From: Halosaccharopolyspora lacisalsi
Lineage (GTDB): Bacteria > Actinomycetota > Actinomycetes > Mycobacteriales > Pseudonocardiaceae
Reading direction: 5' to 3'
Length of the DNA: 64,000 nt
Assembly (NCBI RefSeq): GCF_014137975.1
Contig: NZ_JACGWZ010000002.1
Coordinates: forward strand, 186,001 to 250,000
Of the stretch, positions 17,437 to 28,595 are shown one piece after another; the stretch's first letter is position 1, and each line of letters starts with the position of its first letter. The notes under the pieces are model-generated. The model did no database searches. It was given only the letters and a program-made list of their open reading frames with translations, and was not told where the DNA came from. The position numbers and the translations under genes are program-made.

Positions 17437-18621
17437 TCAGTGCTCGCGGGCGGCGGAGTCCCGGAGGGTGTGCAGGACCTCGGGAGATGGGGTCAGGTGC
17501 CGGACGTGGACCAGGGCGTCGAAGGCCCGTCTCGGGTCGATGTCCAGCGTGAGGTTCTGCGCGCAGACGACCGTGGTCTCGGTGAGTCGTTCCGGCGGCA
17601 CGCGCCGCAGGTCCACCAAGTGCAGCGGCAGCTCGGCGGTGTCCATCAGCGCGTCGAGGCTGCGGGGCGGTGGCGGTGGAATCTCCTCCGACGAGATCGA
17701 GGAGAGCCGGGGAGGAGAACCCTCGAAATGCGGTTCGGGGAAGCTGCCACGAGTGCGCGTCGTGCCGATGACGACCATGTCCTCGCCCAGCGCGGGTGCG
17801 AGGAGCTCGCCCAGCGACGGAGTCCCGATGGGGGTGCTCCCGCGCTGGACATGACCGTTGTGGCCGCTGACGACGACGCGTTCCTCGCGGTCGAGGATCC
17901 AGCGGACGGTGTCGGCCATCAGCACATCGCGTGAGTTGCGGCCGGTGACGAGGTGGTCGTCGAGGCACTGGGCACCGAGCGCGCACCGATAGGCGATGTC
18001 GTCCTCGGAGGAGCGGGCGCGTTCGACGAGGTCGGCGATCCCGCGGGACAGCCGCCGACGCTCGTCGGGTTCCATCGTCTGGTGGCGTGCAGGGGCCCGA
18101 AACATGTCGCCGAGATCGGCCAGAGCGAGGAGGTCCGGGTCCTCCGACCTGGGCTCCAAGCGTGCGAGGCAGGCTCGCACGGCTGGAAGCGGGGAGGCGT
18201 ACGAGCCGGGGGCGTCCATGCCGTAAAAGCTCACCGTGCCGGCGTGCTCCGCGTTCCGGTCACGCATCCACCGCAGTTGGTCGTGCTTTTCCTCGCACGC
18301 GCCGAAGCCGTAGGTGATTCCGCTGCGGGCGAGCTGCTCCGGATCACCCGGTCCGCCCCGCAGCCAGTCGTCGACCGCCAGGCCCTCGGCGAAACCGGAC
18401 TCCATGACGAACGCCGAGAACCCGAGCTCGTCGACGAGGAAGCGCGTCACGCGATCGGTGAGCCGGGAGATTTCCGAGACGGCGTGTTCACTCTCCCCGA
18501 GACACACGAGGCGAGCATCTCCGACGAGATCACGAATTGACGCGAGATCGCCGACGTCGGGATCGGCGGGATCAAGGGTACGCAGCGGGACCGCGAGGTC
18601 GCGCACCGAGTTCGTCGACAT
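17437..18621 (-). CDS. Erythromycin esterase family protein
   Basis: A 394-residue member of the EreA/EreB-like family (PF05139). The conserved features are visible: LGESEHAVSEI (GExxH), VMESGFAEGL, GMDAPGS, and the His-rich VVVSGHNGHVQRG. Some members hydrolyse macrolactones; most chromosomal copies have no proven substrate, so resistance is not asserted. The ATG at 18621 has AGGAG upstream. It is convergent with the MOSC gene with adjacent stop codons. Confidence 0.88.
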   Translation of the reverse strand: MSTNSVRDLAVPLRTLDPADPDVGDLASIRDLVGDARLVCLGESEHAVSEISRLTDRVTRFLVDELGFSAFVMESGFAEGLAVDDWLRGGPGDPEQLARSGITYGFGACEEKHDQLRWMRDRNAEHAGTVSFYGMDAPGSYASPLPAVRACLARLEPRSEDPDLLALADLGDMFRAPARHQTMEPDERRRLSRGIADLVERARSSEDDIAYRCALGAQCLDDHLVTGRNSRDVLMADTVRWILDREERVVVSGHNGHVQRGSTPIGTPSLGELLAPALGEDMVVIGTTRTRGSFPEPHFEGSPPRLSSISSEEIPPPPPRSLDALMDTAELPLHLVDLRRVPPERLTETTVVCAQNLTLDIDPRRAFDALVHVRHLTPSPEVLHTLRDSAAREH

Positions 18622-18785
18622 GTTGGGCACTCCTGATGTTCGGCACGTACCGGTTCTTCCATCCTGAAGCATCTCCCACCGCTGCGGAGGAAGGCGTGGC
18701 TCGGGACGGCTCGCTCCAGGAGTGCCACTGTCGGTGGTGTGTGCGAGTCTCGGTACCGCCGTGCTCCGCAGCGACGACGAGGGTG

Positions 18786-18908
18786 ATGACCGTGGAGACC
18801 GAAACCGTGCACTTGGGCGTGTACGAACCCGCCACGCCCGACGCCTGGTACGCGCTGCATCGAGACCAGGGCGCGCGACCGTTCGCGGCGATGAGGACGG
18901 CCGGATGA
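18786..18908 (+). CDS. Possible 40-residue small protein
   Basis: A 40-codon frame (MTVETETVHLGVYEPATPDA...) with almost all third positions G or C, sitting between the erythromycin-esterase-like gene and the HAD gene and ending 27 bases before the latter. GAGGGTG precedes the ATG. Too short to assign; it could be a leader or a genuine small protein. Confidence 0.35.
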   Translation: MTVETETVHLGVYEPATPDAWYALHRDQGARPFAAMRTAG

Positions 18909-18935
18909 CCAGTGGAACGAGAAAGGAGATCCACC

Positions 18936-19616
18936 GTGGCCGAAGCCCCTTTCGACTGGGTGGTGTTCGACCTCAACGGCACCCTGCTCGACCCCTCCGC
19001 CATCGTCGCCGGACTGCCGTTGGAAGGTGAGGAAACGGCGCTGGCCCTGCTGGACGAGACCGTCGAGCAGGCGATGGTCGACACCTTGGTCGGGTGGTAT
19101 CGCCCCTTTTCGGAGTATCTGCGGGCCGCGATCAGTCGGCGCTTGCGGCTGTCCGGGTTCGACGACACGGCGGAGCGGATGCGCGAGGCGCTGGCCGCAG
19201 CCCGCACGCTGCCCGCCTACCCCGACACCACCAGGGCGCTGGAGGTGGCCAGGGAGGCGGGGCTGCGGATCGCCACGATCACCAACAGCCCGAGCGAGTC
19301 CGCCGAGGCCGCGTTGGAAGCCTCCGGGACGCGCGCGTACTTCGACGCCGTCGTCGGTAGTGACCATGCCCGGGCCTACAAGCCCGCTTCCGTGGTGTAC
19401 CGGACCGGGCTCGACAGGATCGGTACTCGTCCCTCACGAGCCTGCATGGTCGCCGCTCACGGCTGGGACGTGCACGGCGCGAAAGCGGCGGGGATGTTCA
19501 CGGCGTGGGTGGGGCACAAGGAGCGACGGCTGCTGGACACGGTGAGCTCCCCGGACTTCTCCGGTGTCGACCTCGTCGAGGTGTGTCACAGCCTGGCCGC
19601 CGCGGTGAGGTCATGA
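18936..19616 (+). CDS. HAD-superfamily hydrolase, type II haloacid dehalogenase-like
   Basis: A 226-residue HAD hydrolase. Motif I is FDLNGTLLD (nucleophile Asp; the DxN rather than DxD form is typical of L-2-haloacid dehalogenases), motif II TITNS, motif III lysine in YKPASVVYRTGL, and motif IV VAAHGWDVHGAKAAGM. Type II dehalogenases use these residues, but the actual substrate is unknown. GTG 18936 is preferred: AAGGAGAT lies 5 bases upstream. Its 3' end overlaps the convergent small zinc-binding gene by six bases. Confidence 0.88.
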   Translation: MAEAPFDWVVFDLNGTLLDPSAIVAGLPLEGEETALALLDETVEQAMVDTLVGWYRPFSEYLRAAISRRLRLSGFDDTAERMREALAAARTLPAYPDTTRALEVAREAGLRIATITNSPSESAEAALEASGTRAYFDAVVGSDHARAYKPASVVYRTGLDRIGTRPSRACMVAAHGWDVHGAKAAGMFTAWVGHKERRLLDTVSSPDFSGVDLVEVCHSLAAAVRS

Positions 19617-19853
19617 TCCTCGTGCGTCCACGGCGAACCCCCCGGCCGCCGGCAAGCGCATCATGCACGCCATGCACGGCATCCCCGCCGGTCGGTCGGA
19701 GACCTCGGCGATCTCGGCCGGAATGTGAATCCCGCAGTAGGTCTCCCAGAAATCGGGGTTCGTGTCGGGGGCGGGGCGGCCGGCCAGATGCGCCTCGCGC
19801 CGTGACTCGCTCATCGTGCCCGCCGTGAAGCGAACGGCAACAGTGCTGCTCAT
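19611..19853 (-). CDS. Small Cys-containing protein coupled to zinc-finger gene
   Basis: An 80-residue protein with Cys in ETYCGIHIP and a CMAC pair (GMPCMACMMRL), plus His in CGIHIP, giving a C-H-CxxC set able to bind zinc. Its ATG overlaps the stop of the upstream gene by four bases (19850-19853), so it is translationally coupled. An internal Met at 19814 is an alternative start. The two neighbouring proteins are alike in size and Cys spacing and are probably related. Function unknown. Confidence 0.62.
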   Translation of the reverse strand: MSSTVAVRFTAGTMSESRREAHLAGRPAPDTNPDFWETYCGIHIPAEIAEVSDRPAGMPCMACMMRLPAAGGFAVDARGS

Positions 19854-20071
19854 ACAGGTGCCCCGACACGCAGTTTCGCGGCCCGCATGCATTCTTCGCA
19901 GGTGGGCCAGAGCCAGTTGATGTCGGTACTCGGGGCCGCCTCGACGGAACGCTCGCACAGCGTCGTCAGGGTCTCACCCCCCCTGTACTGCTTACCCCCC
20001 GGCAGCCGCCCGGCCATGGCGTGACGCTTCTTCTCGGCGGGTTGCCAATGGTGCTTGAGTTCGGTCGTCAT
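19850..20071 (-). CDS. Small zinc-finger protein (HHWxP...CEEC type)
   Basis: A 73-residue protein beginning MTTELKHHWQPAEKKRHAM, with Cys in TLCERS and the pair TCEEC near the C-terminus. The His/C/CxxC layout fits the small actinobacterial zinc-finger proteins (zf-HC3-like) often found near regulatory genes; the role is unknown. GGAGGTG lies 6 bases before ATG 20071. It is the first gene of a two-gene coupled operon downstream of, and on the same strand as, acnA, separated from it by a strong hairpin. Confidence 0.72.
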   Translation of the reverse strand: MTTELKHHWQPAEKKRHAMAGRLPGGKQYRGGETLTTLCERSVEAAPSTDINWLWPTCEECMRAAKLRVGAPV

Positions 20072-20216
20072 GATCGCACCTCCGAACAAGGGACGTGAAC
20101 ACCGAGCCGCCATGATGCACGACCCCCGGGCGAATGTGTCGCAATTCACTCTAAGGGGGCGGATTGCCCGCTTGCCCGAGGGGGCGACCCGCCTGAACGC
20201 GTCGTGCACGGAGGAG

Positions 20217-20254
20217 TTTCGCGCGGAACCGTACTTTCACGGTTCCGCGCGAAA
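20217..20254 (-). terminator. Terminator after acnA
   Basis: A perfect 16-bp stem (TTTCGCGCGGAACCGT with its complement at 20239-20254) and a 6-base loop, 17 bases beyond the acnA stop. GC-rich without a long T run, as usual in actinobacteria. Confidence 0.82.
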
Positions 20255-20270
20255 CCGCGTCACCACTCGT

Positions 20271-23087
<2,817 letters not shown>

Positions 23088-23354
23088 GGTCAACTCCATC
23101 TCGCGACGGGCGCAAGTTCGGGAACGACGGCGAGTCTCGCGTACCTCACCCAGGGGCGCGCGGGAGACCCGGCCATACAGGTAACAGTACGCTTGTCCTA
23201 TATTCGCCCTCAAGGCCGGGTCGATGAAGAATCGGGCACGCATGACGCTGCGTGCAAGACCGAGGTTTTTCCGCGCTGCGAAGTTCCCGCTCGGGAAACT
23301 CCGGAGTTCTTGCTCACCGTGTTGCCGCGAGGTGGTCGTCGGTTCGCGGACTCC

Positions 23355-24161
23355 CTAGGCCCCGGTGAGCATCCACGCGAACACGACGACGGCGCCGCCG
23401 GTGAGGGTGCTGGCGGTGGCGTGCGTCGACAGTCGTCCTCCGCTCGGCTCGGGGGTTCGTTCGAGGTGTGCCAGGAAGTCCAGCGCGACGTGGAGGAAGA
23501 GCCCGGCGGCCACGCCGAACACCACGGCGGTCACCGACGTGGGAGGTGACCACCCCAGCAGCCCGACCGCGATGGACGAGATCCCGACTCCGCAGGCGGG
23601 AAGCACGACCGGTGTGACAGGTTCCCCGGCCCGGCGCAGCGATCGGGCCGCGGCGTAACCGGCAGGGCCCTTGTGCGAGACGATCGAGAGCCCGAGGAGC
23701 ACTCCCGCGTTCGGCATGCTGGCGTAGACCGCTCCGATCACGAGCCCCGCGGTCACTGCGTGGATGGTCAACCGGACGACGCAGTCGTCCGGTGTCGTGC
23801 GGGTGCTGAGCCGGTCGGCGTTGTGCAGTGCGAACCCGACGAGTACACCGGTCGCGGTGCCGAAGCCGCCCAGCTTCGGGTCCTGGGTGATCGCCATCGG
23901 CAGCAGGAAGGCGCAAGCGCTGGTCACCATCGCCCCGGCCGTCGCGCCGTTCGCCCAGGTGAGCACGTGGGAGTTCGCGATCGCGCGCCGGCCGAGCACG
24001 GCCCCGGCGATCATGGACAGGCAGGACGCCACGGCGATGATCAGCAGCTTCCACAGCTGCGCCGCTCCCGCGGCTGCGCACATTCCCAGGAGGAGCCCCG
24101 CGGTGCCCAGCGCCCACGCGTGCTCGCCCGCTCGGTGGTGCTCCCTCGTCGTCAGAGTCAT
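23355..24161 (-). CDS. ZIP-family metal transporter
   Basis: A 268-residue, eight-segment membrane protein of the ZIP family, importing Zn2+ or related divalent metals. Transmembrane segments IV and V carry the metal-site motifs HAVTAGLVIGAVYA and VSHKGPAGYAAA; HNADR marks the loop before them. It is monocistronic. The AT-rich region upstream (24162-24260) contains a 15-bp Zur-box-like palindrome, consistent with zinc-dependent repression. Confidence 0.9.
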   Translation of the reverse strand: MTLTTREHHRAGEHAWALGTAGLLLGMCAAAGAAQLWKLLIIAVASCLSMIAGAVLGRRAIANSHVLTWANGATAGAMVTSACAFLLPMAITQDPKLGGFGTATGVLVGFALHNADRLSTRTTPDDCVVRLTIHAVTAGLVIGAVYASMPNAGVLLGLSIVSHKGPAGYAAARSLRRAGEPVTPVVLPACGVGISSIAVGLLGWSPPTSVTAVVFGVAAGLFLHVALDFLAHLERTPEPSGGRLSTHATASTLTGGAVVVFAWMLTGA

Positions 24162-24237
24162 GGCCCTCGTTCCGGTGGATATCTCCCGCGGCGTGGCCGC
24201 GAGCGTCGGACATCGACGACGTGAACCCTATAGAAAA

Positions 24238-24252
24238 TGAAAATCAATGTCA
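24238..24252. promoter_or_regulatory. Zur-box-like palindrome upstream of ZIP gene
   Basis: TGAAAATCAATGTCA is an imperfect 7-1-7 palindrome resembling actinobacterial Zur sites (TGAAAATgATTTTCA type). Located 77 bases upstream of the ZIP start in an AT-rich patch (24225-24260). The assignment rests on resemblance only. Confidence 0.5.
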
Positions 24253-24512
24253 TATAAAGGCACAGCGATGATTCCGATGCCTCCGCTGGAGGGCGCGAGG
24301 AGTCCGGTGTGAATGGGGGGCTCGTCGGTGAGCGCGTCCATCCGGGTGTTTCCGTTGGTCACTGGAAGGCAGCGGCTCCGGTGCGGGTCGGGGTCAACAC
24401 CGGAGCCGCCGCCGTACGGGGCCGGAGACGACGCTTTTGCCGTCGGGGGGCGGCATCGTGCCGTCCCCGGTGCGCCAGGGTTTAGTGGTGTACGTCACCA
24501 GAACCAGGCATG
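24253..24512. other. Intergenic stretch without an assigned gene
   Basis: Between the ZIP promoter site and the XRE palindrome I see no credible gene on either strand; short frames here lack consistent third-position bias. Confidence 0.5.
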
Positions 24513-24537
24513 GTGAATACAACTATGTTGTGTTCAC
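24513..24537. promoter_or_regulatory. 25-bp palindrome upstream of XRE regulator
   Basis: GTGAATACAAC, TAT and GTTGTGTTCAC form 11-bp arms with one mismatch around a 3-base centre. It lies 100 bases before the XRE gene, overlapping the likely promoter, and is a strong candidate operator for that regulator. Confidence 0.6.
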
Positions 24538-24637
24538 AAAGTCAATTTTCACAGGGTGGCTCGATCGAATGAACTTCGATCACCGTGCGCAACGTGATGA
24601 ACTCGGAATGCCGGTACACCAGGAGGAGGCGTAGCGC

Positions 24638-25504
24638 GTGGCCATGTCATCAAGCCCGGCAGTGCTCAAGCGTTGGATCGCATTGGAACTCAAGCGCCTG
24701 CGCGGTGAGGCGGGACTGAAGCAGAAGGATGCCGCCGCACGGGTCGGTCGCTCCCAACAGCACGTCGGCTATCTGGAAGGCGCGCGGAACCTGCCTTCGG
24801 CGGGTGATCTGGAGCTGCTGCTCGGCCTCTACGAGGTTCCGGAACGGATCACGTTCATGCGCGAACTCCTCGCCGCGGCGAAGAAAGGTAAGGACTGGTG
24901 GTCCGGTCTCAATGAAGCGGTCCCCCAGTGGTTCAATCTGTTTCTCGGTTTGGAGGCGGGCGCGACCGACTTGTCCTCGTTCGACTCCTTGCTGGTCACC
25001 GGGTTGCTTCAGACGTCGGAGTATGCCGAATCGGTCATTCGAGCCGACACCGATCTCACGGACGAGGAGGTTCGGCAACGCGTCGCGCTGAGGCAGGGGC
25101 GCCAGCGCATCCTCGACCAGGACGACCCCGTGCGGCTGTGGACCATCATGGACGAGGCGGTGCTGTATCGGCGAACCGGTGATGCGACGGTCATGCACGA
25201 GCAGCTCGCGCACTTGCTGAAGATGTCCGAGCGCCCGCGCATCGACATCCAGATCCTGCCGCTGGACGCGGGAACGCACATGGCACAGCAGGGCGGCACT
25301 TTCACCGTGATGAGATTTCCGCCCGACATGGTGGGAGATCCCGGTGCTGTCTACCACGATCTGGTCACCACTGGGATGTATTTCGAGGAGGCCGCGGACA
25401 TCGCCGTCTACGAGCGAACACTGGCGAGGTTGCACGCCATGGCGGCCAGCCAGGAAGAATCCCGAACGATCATCCAACGCGCTTTGAAGGAGGTTCAACC
25501 GTGA
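24638..25504 (+). CDS. XRE-family regulator with DUF5753 domain
   Basis: A 288-residue protein: N-terminal HTH (about residues 12-65, LKRLRGEAGLKQKDAAARVG then SQQHVGYLEGARN) and a C-terminal DUF5753 domain (about 95-280). Such proteins, usually paired with DUF397 proteins, are abundant in Streptomyces and relatives and influence development (WhiJ/BldB-type systems). Start GTG 24638 is supported by AGGAGGAGG 8 bases upstream. The stop overlaps the DUF397 start (GTGA). Lower GC in the upstream region fits accessory acquisition. Confidence 0.93.
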   Translation: MAMSSSPAVLKRWIALELKRLRGEAGLKQKDAAARVGRSQQHVGYLEGARNLPSAGDLELLLGLYEVPERITFMRELLAAAKKGKDWWSGLNEAVPQWFNLFLGLEAGATDLSSFDSLLVTGLLQTSEYAESVIRADTDLTDEEVRQRVALRQGRQRILDQDDPVRLWTIMDEAVLYRRTGDATVMHEQLAHLLKMSERPRIDIQILPLDAGTHMAQQGGTFTVMRFPPDMVGDPGAVYHDLVTTGMYFEEAADIAVYERTLARLHAMAASQEESRTIIQRALKEVQP

Positions 25505-25716
25505 ACGAGAGCGTCCCCGCCCGAACGCTGGCGAACGTGACGTTTCGAGTGTCGCGATTCAGTGGGCAGAACGGTCACTGCGTCGAGATCGGTCAGGCGA
25601 ACGCGGCGTTCGGGGTGCGCGATTCGAAGCTCCGGAATTCGCCCGTGCTGGCGATGACGGCTGAACGCGGCCGTGCGTTCCTGAACGCGATCAAGCGGGG
25701 GCGGTTCGACCGGTAG
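25501..25716 (+). CDS. DUF397 protein
   Basis: A 71-residue DUF397-like protein (VTFRVSRFSGQNGHCVEIG, then FGVRDSKLRNSPVLAMTAERGRAFLNAIK). Known partners bind or antagonise the XRE/DUF5753 regulator. The GTG start overlaps the upstream stop by four bases, so stoichiometry is coupled. A hairpin at 25731-25765 ends the operon. Confidence 0.92.
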   Translation: MNESVPARTLANVTFRVSRFSGQNGHCVEIGQANAAFGVRDSKLRNSPVLAMTAERGRAFLNAIKRGRFDR

Positions 25717-25730
25717 GGCGGAGAGCCGGA

Positions 25731-25765
25731 GGGGCGTGCCCAGTTCTCGGGACCCGGCACGCCCC
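25731..25765 (+). terminator. Terminator after XRE-DUF397 operon
   Basis: GGGGCGTGCC (25731-25740) pairs with GGCACGCCCC (25756-25765) around a 15-base loop, 14 bases past the DUF397 stop. Confidence 0.7.
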
Positions 25766-25847
25766 GTTCGTTCCGTGCATCGCCCGCTGTCGGTGAAAGA
25801 AGCGGCACGTGCGGGCGGCCGTTCGTCCCGGCTGGGATGCTGCCGGT

Positions 25848-26729
25848 ATGGGACGACTGCTGATCGGCACGGCGTCGTGGACCGACCGGACTCTGATCGA
25901 GTCGGGCTGGTATCCGGCCGAGGCCGACACCCCGGCCAAGCGCCTCGAGTTCTACGCCTCCCGGTTCCCGCTGGCCGAGGTCGACGCGACCTACTACCAC
26001 CCGCCCGCGGAACGGACCGCCGCGCTGTGGGTGCAGCGCACTCCGGAGCGGTTCACGTTCAACGTCAAGGCGTTCAGCCTGTTCACACGGCACCCGACCA
26101 AACCCACCGCACTGCCCAAGGACCTCCGCCCCGACACCGAGGGCCTCACGCGGTCGAACGTCTACCTCGACGACCTCGACCCGCGCGTCGTCGACGAGAT
26201 GTGGCAGCGGTTCCTGAGCGCGCTCACACCCCTGCACGAGGCGGGCAAGCTCGGTGCGATCCTGCTCCAGTTCCCGCGATGGTTCCCGATCAGCCGTGCC
26301 AACAAGCAGTACCTGCTGGAGTGCCGGGACCGCGCGGCGCCGATGCCGGTCTGCGTGGAGTTTCGCAACCACACCTGGATGCGGGAGGACAACAGGGAGG
26401 AGACGCTGGAGTTCCTGTCCACCCACGGTCTGCCGTACGTCGTGGTGGACATGCCCCAGGGACACACCAGCTCGATTCCGCCGGTGGTCGCGGCGACGGC
26501 CGAGCTGGCGGTCGTGCGGTTCCACGGGCGCTCGCGGAACTGGACCAGCCGCGACATCCAGGAGAAGTACGGGTACAAGTACTCGCACCGCGAGCTGGCC
26601 GAGTGGGCCCCGAAACTGCGTCACCTCGCCGAGTCGGCCACCACGACGCACGTGGTGATGAACAACTGCTACCGCGACTACGCCCAGACCGACGCCGCGG
26701 AACTGGCGGGGCTCGTCGACACCGGCTGA
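25848..26729 (+). CDS. DUF72 domain protein
   Basis: A 293-residue TIM-barrel protein of the DUF72/YecE family: LLIGTASWTD near the start, EVDATYYHPP, FTFNVKAFSLFTRH, CVEFRNHTWM and VVMNNCYRDYAQTDA. Its biochemical activity is not established; relatives are conserved across bacteria and archaea. ATG 25848 aligns with the family N-terminus. Monocistronic, convergent with the GH172-like gene. Confidence 0.88.
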   Translation: MGRLLIGTASWTDRTLIESGWYPAEADTPAKRLEFYASRFPLAEVDATYYHPPAERTAALWVQRTPERFTFNVKAFSLFTRHPTKPTALPKDLRPDTEGLTRSNVYLDDLDPRVVDEMWQRFLSALTPLHEAGKLGAILLQFPRWFPISRANKQYLLECRDRAAPMPVCVEFRNHTWMREDNREETLEFLSTHGLPYVVVDMPQGHTSSIPPVVAATAELAVVRFHGRSRNWTSRDIQEKYGYKYSHRELAEWAPKLRHLAESATTTHVVMNNCYRDYAQTDAAELAGLVDTG

Positions 26730-26778
26730 GGAGAGCTCCGCGAGACTCGGCAGCCGCTCGTGTCCGGGAGCTCGGCCG

Positions 26779-27915
26779 TCACCGCCCCCGCCACCATCGT
26801 CGAGCCCTGTCCCACAGCCCCGCCCCACCGGCTGACTCGCCGCTTCGGTGCTCGCGCGGAACCCGGTCGTGGACGGGCGGCAGCGACCACGGCGTGTGGG
26901 GTTCGGCCTGGTACCAGTAGGCCACCGACGAGTAGTCGTCCGATCGCTTGTTGGCGTGCCCGTGCTCGATGCTGACCCTGATCGTGCTGGAGAACGTGAC
27001 CGGATCCTCGATGTGGAAGCGATAGAGGCTGATCCACCCGCTCCAGTTCTCGCCGCCGGCCAGGGTGATGCCGTGGTACGGCGCGGAGTGGGGGCGGCTC
27101 GGGCACCACGCCGTGTCGAAGTAGTCCTCCGTGCCGGTGCCGTGCAGCGTCGGTGGCCAGGTGTCCCCGTCGACGAAGATCATGTCGTCGCCCTCGCCGT
27201 ACCAGTTCCACTGCGTCGTGTCGCGAAGGTTGTGCACGTTGAGCACGCAACCGACGTAGTGTCCGGTTCCGTGCGCGTCGAGGACCGTGTAATTGTCCGC
27301 GCCGTCGAGGTTGGTTCCCGTCAGCAGGAACTCCGCGTTCGTCTGCCCGTCCTGGTCGACCCCCTGGCAGGGGTGGGCCTGCCGGTACTGCGCGTGGAAC
27401 CTGCCGATCCCGTCCTCCAGCTCGTCGTACTGCTCGTAGTCGATGTAGTAGTAGAACAGGACCGGCTGGTGGTCGAGTTCGCTGGTGATCTCGAACCGCG
27501 CGGCCGAGGCGAAGGGCATGTGGAAGTAGCAGGTGAACGACTTTCCGTCCTGCGGACTCATCTGCAGCGGCGCGGACACGAAGTCGACCGTCCGTGCGTG
27601 GCCGACCCCGAAGAAGTCCCCGAGCGGTGCCAGGATGCTCGGATGCTCCTCGTCGTCCCAGTAGGCGCGCAGGACCAGCCGCCGGAGGAAGTCCGGTTCC
27701 CGCTCCGGCCGTTCGGGGGCGACCGTGACCCAGATGTGGGTCACCGAACCCGCTCCTCGGACGTCGGCCAGCGTGCGCGTCCGTCCGGGCAGGAGCGTCA
27801 GGCGGTCGTCGTTTCCCCCGCTCCGGTCCCAGCTGGAGGCCCTGCCCCGCCTGCTGTGCCGCAGCCGAGCGAGATCACGCAGGCTGCTGCCGTGTTCGCC
27901 GTAACGTACCGTCAT
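26779..27915 (-). CDS. GH172/DUF2961 glycoside hydrolase-like protein
   Basis: A 378-residue protein with the DUF2961/GH172 signature: RAYWDDEEHPSILAPLGDFF, the conserved GTGTEDYFDTAWC that includes a predicted catalytic Glu, and the double jelly-roll region through YRFHIEDPVTF. Characterised GH172 enzymes act on difructose dianhydride or on D-arabinofuranose linkages, which include mycobacterial arabinan. No signal peptide is visible, so this copy appears cytosolic. ATG 27915 is chosen because AAAGGGCGGG precedes it and the longer frame is arginine-rich and non-coding in character. Substrate is inferred from the family only. Confidence 0.83.
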   Translation of the reverse strand: MTVRYGEHGSSLRDLARLRHSRRGRASSWDRSGGNDDRLTLLPGRTRTLADVRGAGSVTHIWVTVAPERPEREPDFLRRLVLRAYWDDEEHPSILAPLGDFFGVGHARTVDFVSAPLQMSPQDGKSFTCYFHMPFASAARFEITSELDHQPVLFYYYIDYEQYDELEDGIGRFHAQYRQAHPCQGVDQDGQTNAEFLLTGTNLDGADNYTVLDAHGTGHYVGCVLNVHNLRDTTQWNWYGEGDDMIFVDGDTWPPTLHGTGTEDYFDTAWCPSRPHSAPYHGITLAGGENWSGWISLYRFHIEDPVTFSSTIRVSIEHGHANKRSDDYSSVAYWYQAEPHTPWSLPPVHDRVPREHRSGESAGGAGLWDRARRWWRGR

Positions 27916-28043
27916 CGTTGGCCCGCCCTTTCCGAATCGGTCGGTCTCGATCCGCTCCGGACCCCGCCCCTCGGTCCCGTGGTCCCATCGTCGTCCCGCG
28001 GAACCGCCGCAGCCAGCGCACCAATCGGGAAGGTCGGTGTGAG

Positions 28044-28595
28044 TCAGGGAGTGCCGTAGAAGGTGGCGACCTCGACGAGCCCGAGGGGAATGCGCGTGAT
28101 TTCGCCAGGTGTGTCGCTGGTCGTGAGGCCGCGCAGGACGAGTGCCAGGCGCGGACGTTCGTCGAGGCGGCGGGCGAATTCGACGTAGGTCGCCAGCAGG
28201 TGCACGCACGGGTCCTTGCGACTGGTGCAGTCGCAGGTGGCTGTCCGGGTCGCGGGATCGGGCGCGAGGGTCAGCCCCGCCTGCTTCAGCGCGGTGTGGA
28301 CGGAGTCGTTCAGGTCACCGCCGACGGGTTGGTCGGCCAGCACGGTGCGTGCTTTCGCCAGCAGGGGCTCGTCCCAGATGGGGACCGTGATCCGGACTCG
28401 GTGGCGGCTGCGGTCCCGGACAGTGGCCTCGATGAGGCCGGTGGTCGCGTCGAGGTCGTGGACTCGATCGTTCCGGGCCAGGGACCGTGCCCGGGGCAGG
28501 GCGGGGTCGGGGCGGATGATCGAGGTGGGCTCGGCCAGCCGCAGCCAGTCCCGCCCCCATGCGGTGGTGCCGAACTCGTCGCTCATCGTCGTCAT
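28044..28595 (-). CDS. SWIM zinc-finger protein
   Basis: A 183-residue protein whose C-terminal half holds the SWIM motif CDCTSRKDPCVHLLA (CxC...CxH). SWIM proteins bind DNA or protein partners and often accompany SNF2 helicases in actinobacteria. Its ATG overlaps the SNF2 stop by four bases (28592-28595), so the two are translationally coupled and probably function as one complex. Confidence 0.87.
   Translation of the reverse strand: MTTMSDEFGTTAWGRDWLRLAEPTSIIRPDPALPRARSLARNDRVHDLDATTGLIEATVRDRSRHRVRITVPIWDEPLLAKARTVLADQPVGGDLNDSVHTALKQAGLTLAPDPATRTATCDCTSRKDPCVHLLATYVEFARRLDERPRLALVLRGLTTSDTPGEITRIPLGLVEVATFYGTP

Noticed and set aside
17437-18621. Macrolide resistance gene
   Set aside because: Only family membership is visible; most erythromycin-esterase-like proteins in chromosomes have no shown macrolide activity.
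24437-24634. A 65-codon plus-strand ORF just before the XRE gene
   Set aside because: Starts with TTG, crosses the 25-bp palindrome and the AT-rich promoter; its codon use is inconsistent.
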